From positions 186,001 through 250,000 of the forward strand of contig CAJTUB010000003.1 in assembly GCA_910579465.1 (NCBI GenBank): a stretch of 64,000 nucleotides of DNA. Reading direction: 5' to 3'. The first letter of the stretch is position 1. Each line of letters begins with the position of its first letter. Source of the DNA: an uncultured Lachnospiraceae bacterium. Its GTDB lineage: Bacteria > Bacillota > Clostridia > Lachnospirales > Lachnospiraceae. Positions 1 to 8,139 of the stretch are shown in pieces. The position numbers and the translations under genes were made by a program. The notes beneath the pieces are model-generated. The model worked only from the letters and a program-made list of their open reading frames with translations. It ran no database searches and was not told the DNA's origin.

Positions 1-1
1 G

Positions 2-997
2 AATACGGCAGGAGCGGAATTACTTGAAAACATAAAAAACGGGATTCTGGTCATCCAGTATGTCCTGCTTGCCTGTTATGCCGTATATGGCGGTCTTATG
101 GTCGGGACCGTTACGGTGATGCTGACTTATTTTACGATGCTGTCGTCCGCGCTGTCCGGCTTTGCAAAAAATACGATGGACGCGCAGGAGCGGATTTCCA
201 TAATAGAAAGAATGTATGCGTTTTTATGCAGGGAAACAACAGACGGGAAGGACGGTCAATGCGAATTAAAGGAAAGGATTGCTGAGATTTCGTTTCAGAA
301 CTGCTCCTTCCGGTATGGCAGTGAACAGCCGCTGGTTCTGGATTCACTGGACTTTTCCATAAGACAGGGGGAAAAGGTGGCGGTCGTCGGCAGCTCCGGC
401 TCCGGAAAAAGTACGCTGCTCAATCTGGTGCTCGGACTGTATCAGCCGCAGGAGGGAAGCATCCTGCTGAACGGAAGGGAGCTTGGGCAGTACAGCAGGG
501 CATCCCTGTATGATCATATCAGCGTCGTATTCCAGCAGGTGCTTTTGCTGAAGGGGACCATCCGGGAGAATCTTTTCATGGGGAGCGAAAGAGTACCGGA
601 GGAGGAGCTGGTCAGGGTATGTAAGGCGGCAGGAATTTATGACTATATCCAGAGCCAGGAGCATGGATTTGATACGGTAATCGAGCAGTGGGGAAGGAAT
701 CTGTCCGGCGGGCAGAGGCAGAGGCTGGGGATTGCCAGAGCCTATCTGAGAGCGTCCGATCTGGTTATTATGGACGAAGCGACAGCTTCCCTGGACCGGA
801 AAAATGAAGAGCTGATTTTAGAAAACCAGAAGGAAATATTACAGGGAAGAACCTGTCTTGTCGTATCCCACAGACTGCGCACGGTAATGCAGTGCGACCG
901 GGTATTATTGTTAAAGGACGGAAGGCTTCAGGAAATGGGAACGCCGGAGGAAATGAAGGAGCGGTGTCCGGAATTCAGGGAATTGTTTGCGCTGTAG
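2..997 (+). CDS. ABC transporter ATP-binding/permease protein (5' end cut by window)
   Basis: The reading frame is open from base 2, so this is the C-terminal part of a gene that starts before the window. The visible part ends a membrane domain (hydrophobic segment near nt 60-160) and contains a full nucleotide-binding domain. Walker A GSSGSGKST lies near nt 390, the signature LSGGQRQRLG near nt 703, and Walker B VIMDEATASLD near nt 765, followed by the switch histidine in VSHRLRT. It ends 15 bp before a second exporter subunit on the same strand, so the two probably form a heterodimeric peptide, lipid or drug exporter. The substrate cannot be read from the sequence. Confidence 0.9.
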   Translation, partial: NTAGAELLENIKNGILVIQYVLLACYAVYGGLMVGTVTVMLTYFTMLSSALSGFAKNTMDAQERISIIERMYAFLCRETTDGKDGQCELKERIAEISFQNCSFRYGSEQPLVLDSLDFSIRQGEKVAVVGSSGSGKSTLLNLVLGLYQPQEGSILLNGRELGQYSRASLYDHISVVFQQVLLLKGTIRENLFMGSERVPEEELVRVCKAAGIYDYIQSQEHGFDTVIEQWGRNLSGGQRQRLGIARAYLRASDLVIMDEATASLDRKNEELILENQKEILQGRTCLVVSHRLRTVMQCDRVLLLKDGRLQEMGTPEEMKERCPEFRELFAL

Positions 998-1012
998 CAG
1001 AAAGGGGAACAA

Positions 1013-2665
1013 ATGAAGCAGTTAAAGTATCGTTTCCGGCTCTGGAAACAGATTGCCCCACAGTTTGAAGGCGTGAAGCTGTGGTATGGCGGGGATATTT
1101 TTTCGGAAATTGTGATAAGAATACTCGGGATGCTGTTTCCTGTCGTTTATGGAATTTTTCTGGAAAAGGTAATTCTGGGAAGGGACATGGGCTGGCTTTT
1201 CCTGGTGGCTGGCGGCTATGTGTTTCTGCAGCTTGCAAAATCGGGAGCAGTCATCGTTCAGAAGGCATGCCAGAATAAGGTCAACAATACGGTGTACCGG
1301 AAAATCCGTGTCCGGGCGCTGGACAAGTACCTTCATATGCGGTTTGAGGCATACCAGAATCTGAGTGCCGGGGATGTCAAGCTGACGCTGGAGGATGCGG
1401 TAAATAAGCTGACCTCCTTTCAGACACAGATGTATCAGTATTGCTTGAACGGCGTGTACGGACTGGTTATGGCGGTGATTCTGGCAGGAATCAGCTGGCG
1501 GCTGGCGCTTGTGGCATTTCTTTCCATCCCGGTGACCTTTTTTCTTGACCGTTTCGTCAGCCGCAGGGAAAAGGGAATCAATCAGTTGATAAATGAAAAT
1601 GACGCGTCCTGGACGACGTGGCTGGATGAAACGGTAAAATGCTGGCGGGAGGTCCGGGTGAACCGGTGCGAAAACAAACGGAAGGAGGAGTTTGAAGAGT
1701 TCCAGGTCGTGGATGAGACGTATTTTGTGACATGGCTGCGTTTCTGGGTCACAAGGGTCCTGGTGATTCCGAAAATCAAGGATGACTTTATGATGCAGTT
1801 TGTGTTGTATTTTCTGGGCGGTATTTTTATTTATTATAATTACATATCCATCGGAATGCTGCTGGTATTTGTCCAGTATTACGGCATGCTTTCCGGAAGC
1901 GTGAAGGCAGTCTCCTCCATGGACGCGGGGCTGCAGGCGGAAAAGCCGCATTATGAGAGAATTTTGAAGCATCTTGCCGGAGAGGAAACGGCAGAGCAGG
2001 ACGGGAGCGTGATACCGGAGCGGTACGACCTTTCCTTTGAGCATGTCAGCTTCCGGTATTCCGATACGGAGAGGGAGGTCGTCCATGATCTTTCGTTTCA
2101 TGCCGGTGCCGGGAGCCGTGTGGGCTTTTACGGGGAAAGCGGCGCGGGAAAGAGCACGGTCATTAAGCTTATGCTGGGACAGCTTACGCCTTTGGCGGGC
2201 CGTATTTCTTACGGGACGGTCCCGTTAAAGGATATCTGCAAAAGAGAGCTGTATCAGAGGATTGCCTATATCAGCCAGGAGGCAAGGCTGTTTCGTGAGT
2301 CCATAGCGGAGAATCTGCGTATGGGAAAAGCGGATGCCACTGTGGAGGAGATGGAAGAGGCATGTAAGCGTGCCGATATTTACGATTTTATCCGGACGCT
2401 GCCGGAGGGCTTTGAAACTGAAATCGGGGAAAACGGGGCGCTGCTTTCCGGAGGGCAGAGACAGCGTCTTTTGTTAGCAAAGGCGTTTTTAAGGGATGCG
2501 GATATTTATATTTTTGATGAGGCGACAAGCGCCCTGGACGCGCAGACAGAGGAGCATATTAAGGATACGTTAAGGGCGGTTCCCCGGAATAAAACAGTTT
2601 TTATCATTGCGCATAAAGAGCAGTTCCTGGAGCTGTGCGACTCTGTGGTAAGGCTCCTGGCATGA
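1013..2665 (+). CDS. ABC transporter ATP-binding/permease protein
   Basis: This 550-residue half-transporter has an N-terminal transmembrane region (about residues 25-320, with several hydrophobic helices) and a C-terminal ATPase domain (about 335-550). Walker A is GESGAGKST, the signature is LSGGQRQRLLL, Walker B is IYIFDEATSALD, and the switch histidine is in IIAHKEQ. The start ATG follows AAGGGG closely. It is the second gene of the exporter pair, and both subunits keep intact ATPase motifs. A role in exporting a peptide or antibiotic-like compound is possible, but no precursor peptide or modification gene is visible here. A rho-independent terminator follows. Confidence 0.9.
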   Translation: MKQLKYRFRLWKQIAPQFEGVKLWYGGDIFSEIVIRILGMLFPVVYGIFLEKVILGRDMGWLFLVAGGYVFLQLAKSGAVIVQKACQNKVNNTVYRKIRVRALDKYLHMRFEAYQNLSAGDVKLTLEDAVNKLTSFQTQMYQYCLNGVYGLVMAVILAGISWRLALVAFLSIPVTFFLDRFVSRREKGINQLINENDASWTTWLDETVKCWREVRVNRCENKRKEEFEEFQVVDETYFVTWLRFWVTRVLVIPKIKDDFMMQFVLYFLGGIFIYYNYISIGMLLVFVQYYGMLSGSVKAVSSMDAGLQAEKPHYERILKHLAGEETAEQDGSVIPERYDLSFEHVSFRYSDTEREVVHDLSFHAGAGSRVGFYGESGAGKSTVIKLMLGQLTPLAGRISYGTVPLKDICKRELYQRIAYISQEARLFRESIAENLRMGKADATVEEMEEACKRADIYDFIRTLPEGFETEIGENGALLSGGQRQRLLLAKAFLRDADIYIFDEATSALDAQTEEHIKDTLRAVPRNKTVFIIAHKEQFLELCDSVVRLLA

Positions 2666-2682
2666 TAAAAATGCCGCGGAAA

Positions 2683-2717
2683 AGGGCTGCGCTTTTTCCC
2701 TGCGCAGCCCTCTTTTC
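2683..2717. terminator. Rho-independent terminator between the ABC exporter and the xylanase gene
   Basis: A perfect 10-bp stem (AGGGCTGCGC, 2683-2692, with GCGCAGCCCT, 2702-2711) and a 9-nt loop are followed by CTTTTC. It ends the plus-strand ABC genes. It may also serve the convergent xylanase gene, because A-rich sequence precedes the stem. Confidence 0.8.
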
Positions 2718-2733
2718 ACGGCGTAAGACTATT

Positions 2734-3996
2734 CTATTCTGCAATCGGAAATCCGGCGTCTGCATAGGCCTGCAGCACCTGATAATAGGCAGGCTTCGGT
2801 CTGGACGGCAGATAGAAGAGAAGCGGCGACTGCGATTCGCGCCAGGAGACATTATCGGCAAGCCCCCAGTAGGTAATACCGGTAATGTTTCCGCCTGCCT
2901 TTTTTGCCTCTAAAATACCGCTCATAAGGTTGTAGAAATACTCTGCCTGTACGTCCTCACTCTGATTGGTTACGTCCAGCTCGGTAATCTGGACTTCATA
3001 GCCTGCATTCAAAAAGGACTGGAGCGTGGTCTTAAAAAGCTCAGTGGAAGGATAGCCGGTGTCAAGGTGTGCCTGCATGCCGATGCCGTCGCAAATTTCC
3101 TCCTCCTCGTTGATAAAGGCCATGACGGAAAGCATTTCAGTGACCTCCATATAAGTGTTAAAATCATTAAAGAACAGGGAAACCTTATCCCGGATTTCAT
3201 AGCTCTTTAACACATCATCTGCGATTTCATAGGCAAGCTTCACAAAGGACGGAGTGAGTCCTTCGTCTCCGTAAACGGCCTCCCAGCCGGAGTTTTCCGC
3301 ATGGAGGTACTCGTTTACAACATCCCAGGCATAGACAACATTGCCGTCTTTGTTGTCATAGACATGGGACATAACCGTGCGGATATAAAATTCCAGACGG
3401 GCATCCATAACCTCTTTACTTACATAGGTATCCGGAGACGTGTAGTCTGCGCGGAAGAACCATACCGGTGTCTGGCTGTGCCAGACCAGGGTATGGGCGC
3501 GGAGGCCGAGTCCGTTTTCTGCACAGAGCCTCAGAACGTCATCGGTTGTTTCAAAGTGCAGCTTCGGCACGGTGCTGTCGGTATAATTCTCCGGGATAAC
3601 ATAGCCGAGTTCCTTTGCCTGCTCTATGGAAATCAAGGTAGGAGACTGCCCGAGAAGCGCATCCGGCTTCATTTCATTTTCCAGGGTGACGCTGTTATAA
3701 TGTGCCTTTAACAGCTTTAACGTATAGACGCTCTTTAACTGGGAGTAATTGATGCAGGTACCGTTATATCCGAAGGTTTTACCGTAGGTGTTCAGCAGAT
3801 TGACCGTATCTGCAAACGGAGGCTCTGTCGGCTCCGGCTTTTTGGTCGGAGTCTCCGTAGGGGTCAGCGTTGCGGCCTCTGTAGGAGTGGGCTCTGCGGA
3901 AGGGGTCGGTTCAGAAACGGAAGGCTTCTGACCGCATGCGGCGCACAGGGCGATTGTTACTGTCAGCAGGGCAAGATAGGAAGCTAATTTTTTCAT
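2734..3996 (-). CDS. Endo-1,4-beta-xylanase, GH10 family, lipoprotein
   Basis: A 420-residue secreted glycoside hydrolase that would cut the xylan backbone. The start is set at the ATG at 3996, behind AAAGGA; a longer frame upstream lacks a signal. The protein opens with a lipoprotein signal (MKKLASYLALL, lipobox near LCAACG), so it is probably tethered outside the membrane. A Thr/Pro/Glu linker of about 45 residues follows. The GH10 barrel shows the acid/base Glu in AWDVVNEYLHAE, the nucleophile Glu in VQITELDV, and the family motifs RAHTLVWHSQ and GMQAHLD. Length is normal for a single-domain GH10 enzyme and no carbohydrate-binding module is seen. It lies 83 bp downstream of aroA on the same strand but is functionally unrelated. 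Confidence 0.93.
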   Translation of the reverse strand: MKKLASYLALLTVTIALCAACGQKPSVSEPTPSAEPTPTEAATLTPTETPTKKPEPTEPPFADTVNLLNTYGKTFGYNGTCINYSQLKSVYTLKLLKAHYNSVTLENEMKPDALLGQSPTLISIEQAKELGYVIPENYTDSTVPKLHFETTDDVLRLCAENGLGLRAHTLVWHSQTPVWFFRADYTSPDTYVSKEVMDARLEFYIRTVMSHVYDNKDGNVVYAWDVVNEYLHAENSGWEAVYGDEGLTPSFVKLAYEIADDVLKSYEIRDKVSLFFNDFNTYMEVTEMLSVMAFINEEEEICDGIGMQAHLDTGYPSTELFKTTLQSFLNAGYEVQITELDVTNQSEDVQAEYFYNLMSGILEAKKAGGNITGITYWGLADNVSWRESQSPLLFYLPSRPKPAYYQVLQAYADAGFPIAE

Positions 3997-4079
3997 GGTT
4001 TTTTCCTTTCTTTTCCGGCAAAGGAAGGCTGCCGGAAAGCAGCGGCACCGCGGTATCCCGCAGGGCGCCGGGGGCTTTG

Positions 4080-5402
4080 TCATGGCTGCCGGAAGCAGCC
4101 GGTAAACAATTCAAAATAATTTTCAAAGGTTTTTTTGCAGCAGGAAGGATTTTCAATGACGACACCCTCCGTGCGCAGACCGGCAAGCGAAAATGCCATT
4201 GCCATACGGTGGTCCTGGTAGGTTTCAATACGGGTTCCGTGTAAAGGTGCCGGTGTAATCAGAAGCCCGGTACCGTCTTCGTCCTCTCTGGCGCTGCCGC
4301 CGAGGCGTGTGATTTCCGCAATCGTGGCAGCCATACGGTCGCATTCCTGGGCGCGGATATGGGCAACGCCGCGGATATGGGTAGGCGAGTCTGCGAAAAG
4401 TGCCAGTACCGCCATTGTCATGGTCTGGTCGGAACTATCGCTCATGGTGACGTCCAGGCCCGGATAATGCCCACCAGACGGTCCGGTCACGCAGATGCCG
4501 TCCGAAGTATCCGTGACTGTACAGCCAAGCTGCTCCAGTACCGAAAGAAAGCGCAGGTCCCCCTGTATGGAATCCTTATGGACGCCTGTTACAGTAACGC
4601 TGGTGCCGAGTAACGCCGCCGCAGCATAAAAATAGCAGGCGCCGGAAAGGTCCGGCTCTATTTCATAGACCTGATGGCGATAAGAAGTACCGCCGGGAAT
4701 CCGGTAACAGGTGCCGGACGCTCCGGAAGAGGAAAGTTCCGGGGAAATGCCGAAGTCCGTCATCATGCGTTCCGTAATATGTACATAGGACATCGCTGTC
4801 CGGGAGCCTTTTGCAGTCACGGTGAGTCCGTCCGGAAGCAGGACGCCGGTCATCATAAGAGCGCTCAGGAACTGGGTGCTCTGGTCAATGGAGACAGAAA
4901 AGGCAGGCGTGCCGGTCAGATGCTTCTGTCCGCCCCGGATAAGAAGCGGGAGATGTCCTTCCTTTTCTAAGGAAGTAATCGAAATACCGGCAGACGCCAG
5001 CGCTTCGATTAACGGCGCCATAGGGCGCTTTTTCATCTGTTCGGAGGCGTCCAGCGTATATGTGCCGTCGCAGAAAGCAAGCAGTGCGGTCAAAAAACGG
5101 GCAGCAGTGCCGGCACTTTCCGCAGTTACGGTTGCAGAAGTTTTTGGCAGGATACCGCCGCAGCCGGTCATGTAAATCCGCTTTTTGTCTTCGTCGGCAG
5201 AGCATGGGATTCCAAGCTCTTTTAGTGCTGCAAGCAGGGCACGGGAGTCGGAAGAAAACAGGGCGTTTTCCAGAATGCATTCCCCGTCAGAAAGTGCGGC
5301 AAGAAGAAGCGCACGGTTGGTAATGCTTTTGGAGCCGGGTACCGTGACAGTAAACGGCGCTATTGTTTGAACCGGAGTTACCCTGTAAGAATCGGAAACC
5401 AT
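4080..5402 (-). CDS. aroA: 3-phosphoshikimate 1-carboxyvinyltransferase (EPSP synthase)
   Basis: This enzyme joins phosphoenolpyruvate to shikimate-3-phosphate, the sixth step of the shikimate pathway. The 440 residues carry the family signatures: PGSKSITNRALLLAAL near the N-terminus (substrate-binding Lys and Ser), STQFLSALMM in the middle, DQTMTMAVLALF, and RAQECDRMAA followed by YQDHRMAMAFSLAGL and ENPSCCKKTFENYF near the C-terminus. The ATG at 5402 follows AAGGAGG. Other aromatic genes in this window lie about 35-40 kb away (aroF-tyrA, aroK-aroQ), so the pathway is dispersed rather than one operon. Length is normal. Confidence 0.96.
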   Translation of the reverse strand: MVSDSYRVTPVQTIAPFTVTVPGSKSITNRALLLAALSDGECILENALFSSDSRALLAALKELGIPCSADEDKKRIYMTGCGGILPKTSATVTAESAGTAARFLTALLAFCDGTYTLDASEQMKKRPMAPLIEALASAGISITSLEKEGHLPLLIRGGQKHLTGTPAFSVSIDQSTQFLSALMMTGVLLPDGLTVTAKGSRTAMSYVHITERMMTDFGISPELSSSGASGTCYRIPGGTSYRHQVYEIEPDLSGACYFYAAAALLGTSVTVTGVHKDSIQGDLRFLSVLEQLGCTVTDTSDGICVTGPSGGHYPGLDVTMSDSSDQTMTMAVLALFADSPTHIRGVAHIRAQECDRMAATIAEITRLGGSAREDEDGTGLLITPAPLHGTRIETYQDHRMAMAFSLAGLRTEGVVIENPSCCKKTFENYFELFTGCFRQP

Positions 5403-5430
5403 GAAATCCCTCCTTTTTTGTTGTACCTAG

Positions 5431-5459
5431 AGTATAGCACAGAAAAAATCGTTTGAAAA
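5431..5459 (-). promoter_or_regulatory. Candidate sigma-A promoter for aroA
   Basis: On the minus strand, TATACT (plus 5431-5436) is preceded by a 17-bp spacer and TTTTCA (plus 5454-5459), which fits four of six -35 positions. It lies just upstream of the aroA ribosome site. It is back to back with a stronger plus-strand promoter. Confidence 0.5.
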
Positions 5460-5487
5460 GGCTTTCTTTCCCTCCTGTTTTTTAATT

Positions 5488-5516
5488 TTGACAGGAGTCT
5501 GAAAAAGTTGTATAAT
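5488..5516 (+). promoter_or_regulatory. Consensus sigma-A promoter upstream of the DUF374 gene
   Basis: TTGACA (5488-5493), a 17-bp spacer and TATAAT (5511-5516) are a perfect consensus. Transcription should begin near 5523, so the GTG at 5525 cannot have an upstream ribosome site. This moves the likely start of the downstream gene. Confidence 0.85.
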
Positions 5517-5552
5517 ATGCAATAGTGAAAAAAGGTACAGAGGGTAGTTTTG

Positions 5553-5606
5553 ATGTGGAAGGGCAGACAGCAGGAGAAAGAACGAAAGAGGGAAGACACG
5601 GTTTGA
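5553..5606 (+). CDS. Possible 17-codon upstream ORF coupled to the DUF374 gene
   Basis: An ATG at 5553 follows AGAGGG and opens a 17-codon frame rich in Lys, Arg, Glu and Gln. Its TGA (5604-5606) overlaps the TTG at 5603 that is the best start for the DUF374 gene. This arrangement allows translational coupling or a leader peptide. The evidence is position and spacing only; the peptide resembles nothing known to me. Confidence 0.3.
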   Translation: MWKGRQQEKERKREDTV

Positions 5607-6253
5607 AGATACAGAGGGTAGCAGAGCACGTTCCAAAGTTTTTGAGGAGGGGAACACAGCACTTGGTAGTGGCGATATGGCGGTTTTATGTCGGGATAGT
5701 GGCGCGCACCTCCAAGGTTGAGTATGATGGTTTAGAGGAGATCAAGTCCAACCGTATGCTTGGATTCTGGCATGAGGACAGCTATTGTATGCAGCTTTTA
5801 TTAAGGGAGCTGCAAAAACGGAAAAAGTCCGTTTGCGTCATTGTTACATCGGAGCGCAGAGGGGACTATATTGCAGAGATGGTTTCACATTACGGTTCCG
5901 TGCCGATGCGTCTGCCGGATGGGATGAAGATGCGTTCCTTTTTGTCAGATTTAAAGGAAGAAAGTAAAAAGGAAGCGTTGTCTTTAGCGGCTGCCATGGA
6001 CGGCCCGAGCGGTCCGTACCGGAAGCCGAAGCGCCTGTTGTTTATGCTGGCGCATGAGGCAAAAAAGGAAATTGTGTATGTACGCTATGAGAAAAAGGGC
6101 ATGCTTACGATGCCATGGCGCTGGGATAAGTACCGTGTGCCGCTTCCTTTTTCAAAGTTAAAGTGCAGGATGGAATATTTTGGTGAGATAGAGCAGAGTG
6201 AGCTGAGAAATTTTGATGAGTATACAGAAAGAAGGTTTGGCGATGCGGACTGA
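5603..6253 (+). CDS. DUF374 lysophospholipid acyltransferase-like protein
   Basis: About 216 residues matching the DUF374 branch of the acyltransferase superfamily. Visible conserved blocks are LGFWHEDSY, TSERRGDYIAEMVSHYG, AAMDGPSGPYRKPKR and WDKYRVPLPFSK. The related family acylates lipids at the membrane; the substrate here is unknown. The start is uncertain. The frame is open back to a GTG at 5525, but that codon sits at the predicted transcription start. TTG 5603, with AGAGGGAAG about 8 bp upstream, gives the usual family length. The 3' end overlaps the start of the next gene by 11 bp, so the two are probably cotranscribed. Confidence 0.75.
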   Translation: MKIQRVAEHVPKFLRRGTQHLVVAIWRFYVGIVARTSKVEYDGLEEIKSNRMLGFWHEDSYCMQLLLRELQKRKKSVCVIVTSERRGDYIAEMVSHYGSVPMRLPDGMKMRSFLSDLKEESKKEALSLAAAMDGPSGPYRKPKRLLFMLAHEAKKEIVYVRYEKKGMLTMPWRWDKYRVPLPFSKLKCRMEYFGEIEQSELRNFDEYTERRFGDAD

Positions 6254-7424
6254 TTATGTACGGCAGGCAGCGGAAAAGGAGATAAGCGAAGGCCGGGTTG
6301 CCGGAAGCTCCGTACTGGCATTGCAAAACGGAGAGGAGCTTTACCGCGGCTGTTTCGGCATGGCGGATAAGGAGAACGGGATACCGGTAAAGCGTGATAC
6401 CTTGTTCCGTATGTTTTCCATGACGAAGCCGGTTACGGCTGCTGCCGCCTATATTTTAATCGAGCGCGGCCTGCTGACGCGCGAGGAGCCGGTTTCTAAG
6501 TATCTGGAGGGTTTCCGGAACCAGAAGGTATTGACACCGGAGGGGCTGGTGCCGGTCAGGCGTGAGTGTACGATAGCGGATTTGCTCAATATGACGTCGG
6601 GTCTGGTGTATCCGGACGGAGCGTTTGCCGCCGGACGGGAGATGGGCGGGCTTTTCTATGAAGTGATGCAGAACAATGCGGCAGGAAAGCGAATCGGGAC
6701 AGTGGAGTTTGTCAACCGGATTGCCAGGATGCCGTTGGAGTTTCATCCGGGAGAAGGCTGGCGGTACGGGACCAGTGCAGATGCGCTCGGCGCAGTGATT
6801 GAAGTTGTGTCCGGAAAGCGTCTGGGCAGCTTTTTCCGGGAGGAGATTTTTGAACCTCTCGGGATGAAGGATACCGGCTTTACCATAACAGAAGAGCAGA
6901 GGACGCGCCTGGCAGTAAATTATGACTGGGACAGTGTTAAGAATACGCTGACCCCGTATACGGAGGCCTTTCTGGGACTGTGTGACTATGAGGAGACGAC
7001 AGCGTTTGAGTCCGGCGGCGCGGGGCTGGTATCGACAATTGATGATTATGCGCGTTTTGCAATGATGCTTGCAAACGGAGGAACGCTTGGAAATATAAGG
7101 ATTCTCGGGAGAAAGACGGTCGGGTATATGACGAGGGGGCAGTTGACCAAAGAGCAGCTTGCCGCTATCCCGCCGGAGATCAGAAGCTCTCTTATCCAGA
7201 CCGGATATACTTATGGCAATCTGATGCGGATTTTGGAGGAGCCTGTAGCTGCCGGTATGACGACGACAAAGGGAGAGTTCGGCTGGGACGGCTGGACCGG
7301 AAATTATTTCAGCGTTGACCCGGCGGAGGGGTATGTGTTCCTGTATTTTATCCAGCGCTGCAATGCGGGAACGACGGAAGCCGCAAGAAGGTTAAAAACA
7401 ATGTGCACTGCAATGATACGTTAA
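6243..7424 (+). CDS. Serine hydrolase of the class C beta-lactamase fold
   Basis: A 393-residue protein of the beta-lactamase/EstB-like family (PF00144). The nucleophile motif SxxK is SMTK in LFRMFSMTKPVTAAA. A Tyr motif follows in WRYGTSADALG, and a third motif near the C-terminus in WDGWTGNYF takes the place of the KTG/HTG box. No signal peptide is visible, so it is probably cytoplasmic. Members act as esterases, D-aminopeptidases or transacylases; true beta-lactamase activity is not implied. The start at 6243 follows AGAAGG, although the frame extends to 6213. It overlaps the DUF374 gene and is followed 9 bp later by a phosphatase gene, suggesting one transcript. Confidence 0.85.
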   Translation: MRTDYVRQAAEKEISEGRVAGSSVLALQNGEELYRGCFGMADKENGIPVKRDTLFRMFSMTKPVTAAAAYILIERGLLTREEPVSKYLEGFRNQKVLTPEGLVPVRRECTIADLLNMTSGLVYPDGAFAAGREMGGLFYEVMQNNAAGKRIGTVEFVNRIARMPLEFHPGEGWRYGTSADALGAVIEVVSGKRLGSFFREEIFEPLGMKDTGFTITEEQRTRLAVNYDWDSVKNTLTPYTEAFLGLCDYEETTAFESGGAGLVSTIDDYARFAMMLANGGTLGNIRILGRKTVGYMTRGQLTKEQLAAIPPEIRSSLIQTGYTYGNLMRILEEPVAAGMTTTKGEFGWDGWTGNYFSVDPAEGYVFLYFIQRCNAGTTEAARRLKTMCTAMIR

Positions 7425-7433
7425 GGAGACATT

Positions 7434-8063
7434 ATGAGGCTATTTTTAATACGGCATGGAAGGCAGAGCAGTCCGCTTTGCAATGTAGATGTGGAATTGT
7501 CAGAGGAAGGAGTGCAGCAGGCAGAGCTTCTTGCCGCACGTCTTTCCTGTCTTTTGACGGACCGGATTTATACCAGCGGCCTGCTTCGGGCAAAGCAGAC
7601 CGCCGGTATTATTTTTGGCGAAAATGCAGAGTTTTTTGTACGGGAGGAGTTAAACGAGATTTCCTTTGGAGACCTGACCGGACGACCGGACGCGGAAAAT
7701 AAGAAAGTATACAGGGACTACTTTGCCGCAAAGGGGAAAAAGGAAGAAAATCTCCGGATTCCGGGCGGGGAGAGCCCGGAGGAGGTTTATGAACGTGCGG
7801 CGGCTGTAGTGGCAGAAGCGGTCTCCTCCGGAGCGGAAACCGTAGTATTTGTGACCCATGGCGGCGTAATCCGTGCGCTTACCGCAGGACTGCTCGGGCT
7901 GGGAGCGGGATGGATGCTCCGGATTGCAGACGGTCTGGAGCATACCAGTCTTACAGAGCTGTGCTACAGTAAGGAGGCAGGCTGCTTTTCCCTGGAGCGT
8001 TTAAATGACTGCGCACATCTTGAGGGAAGGCAGGAGCTGCTCCGGAGTGCATGGATAAAGTGA
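7434..8063 (+). CDS. Histidine phosphatase (phosphoglycerate mutase-like) family protein
   Basis: A 209-residue member of the histidine phosphatase superfamily. The catalytic histidine is in LFLIRHG at the N-terminus. The acidic motif is in ELNEISFGDLTGRPD, and the second histidine is in VFVTHGGVIRALTAGLLGL. Family members remove phosphate from small molecules; cobalamin-pathway phosphatase, phosphoglycerate phosphatase and general roles are all possible, and no neighbour narrows the choice. Start ATG follows AAGGAG and lies 9 bp after the hydrolase gene, in what looks like a three-gene operon. Confidence 0.88.
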   Translation: MRLFLIRHGRQSSPLCNVDVELSEEGVQQAELLAARLSCLLTDRIYTSGLLRAKQTAGIIFGENAEFFVREELNEISFGDLTGRPDAENKKVYRDYFAAKGKKEENLRIPGGESPEEVYERAAAVVAEAVSSGAETVVFVTHGGVIRALTAGLLGLGAGWMLRIADGLEHTSLTELCYSKEAGCFSLERLNDCAHLEGRQELLRSAWIK

Positions 8064-8085
8064 AGCGCTTTACTATGGATATGGC

Positions 8086-8112
8086 ACGGGAATTTCCTTG
8101 CGGCATAGGATA
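8086..8112 (+). promoter_or_regulatory. Sigma-K-like promoter upstream of the split GH18 gene
   Basis: CATAGGATA (8104-8112) matches the sigma-K -10 pattern CATA-N3-TA. An AC dinucleotide lies at 8086-8087 with a 16-bp spacer, the usual spacing to the short sigma-K -35. No consensus sigma-A promoter is apparent nearby. The motif is short and could arise by chance; its place in front of a spore-type enzyme makes it worth noting. Confidence 0.4.
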
Positions 8113-8139
8113 TAGAGAGGAAGATACGGAAGTGTCAGC

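Noticed and set aside
1022..2101. Long antisense frame (about 359 codons) inside the second ABC gene
   Set aside because: It overlaps a clear ABC transporter gene, has no ribosome site or family motif, and is a codon-bias shadow.
6243..7424. Antibiotic-resistance beta-lactamase
   Set aside because: It has the fold and SxxK, but lacks a signal peptide and matches the broader esterase/transacylase group rather than AmpC.
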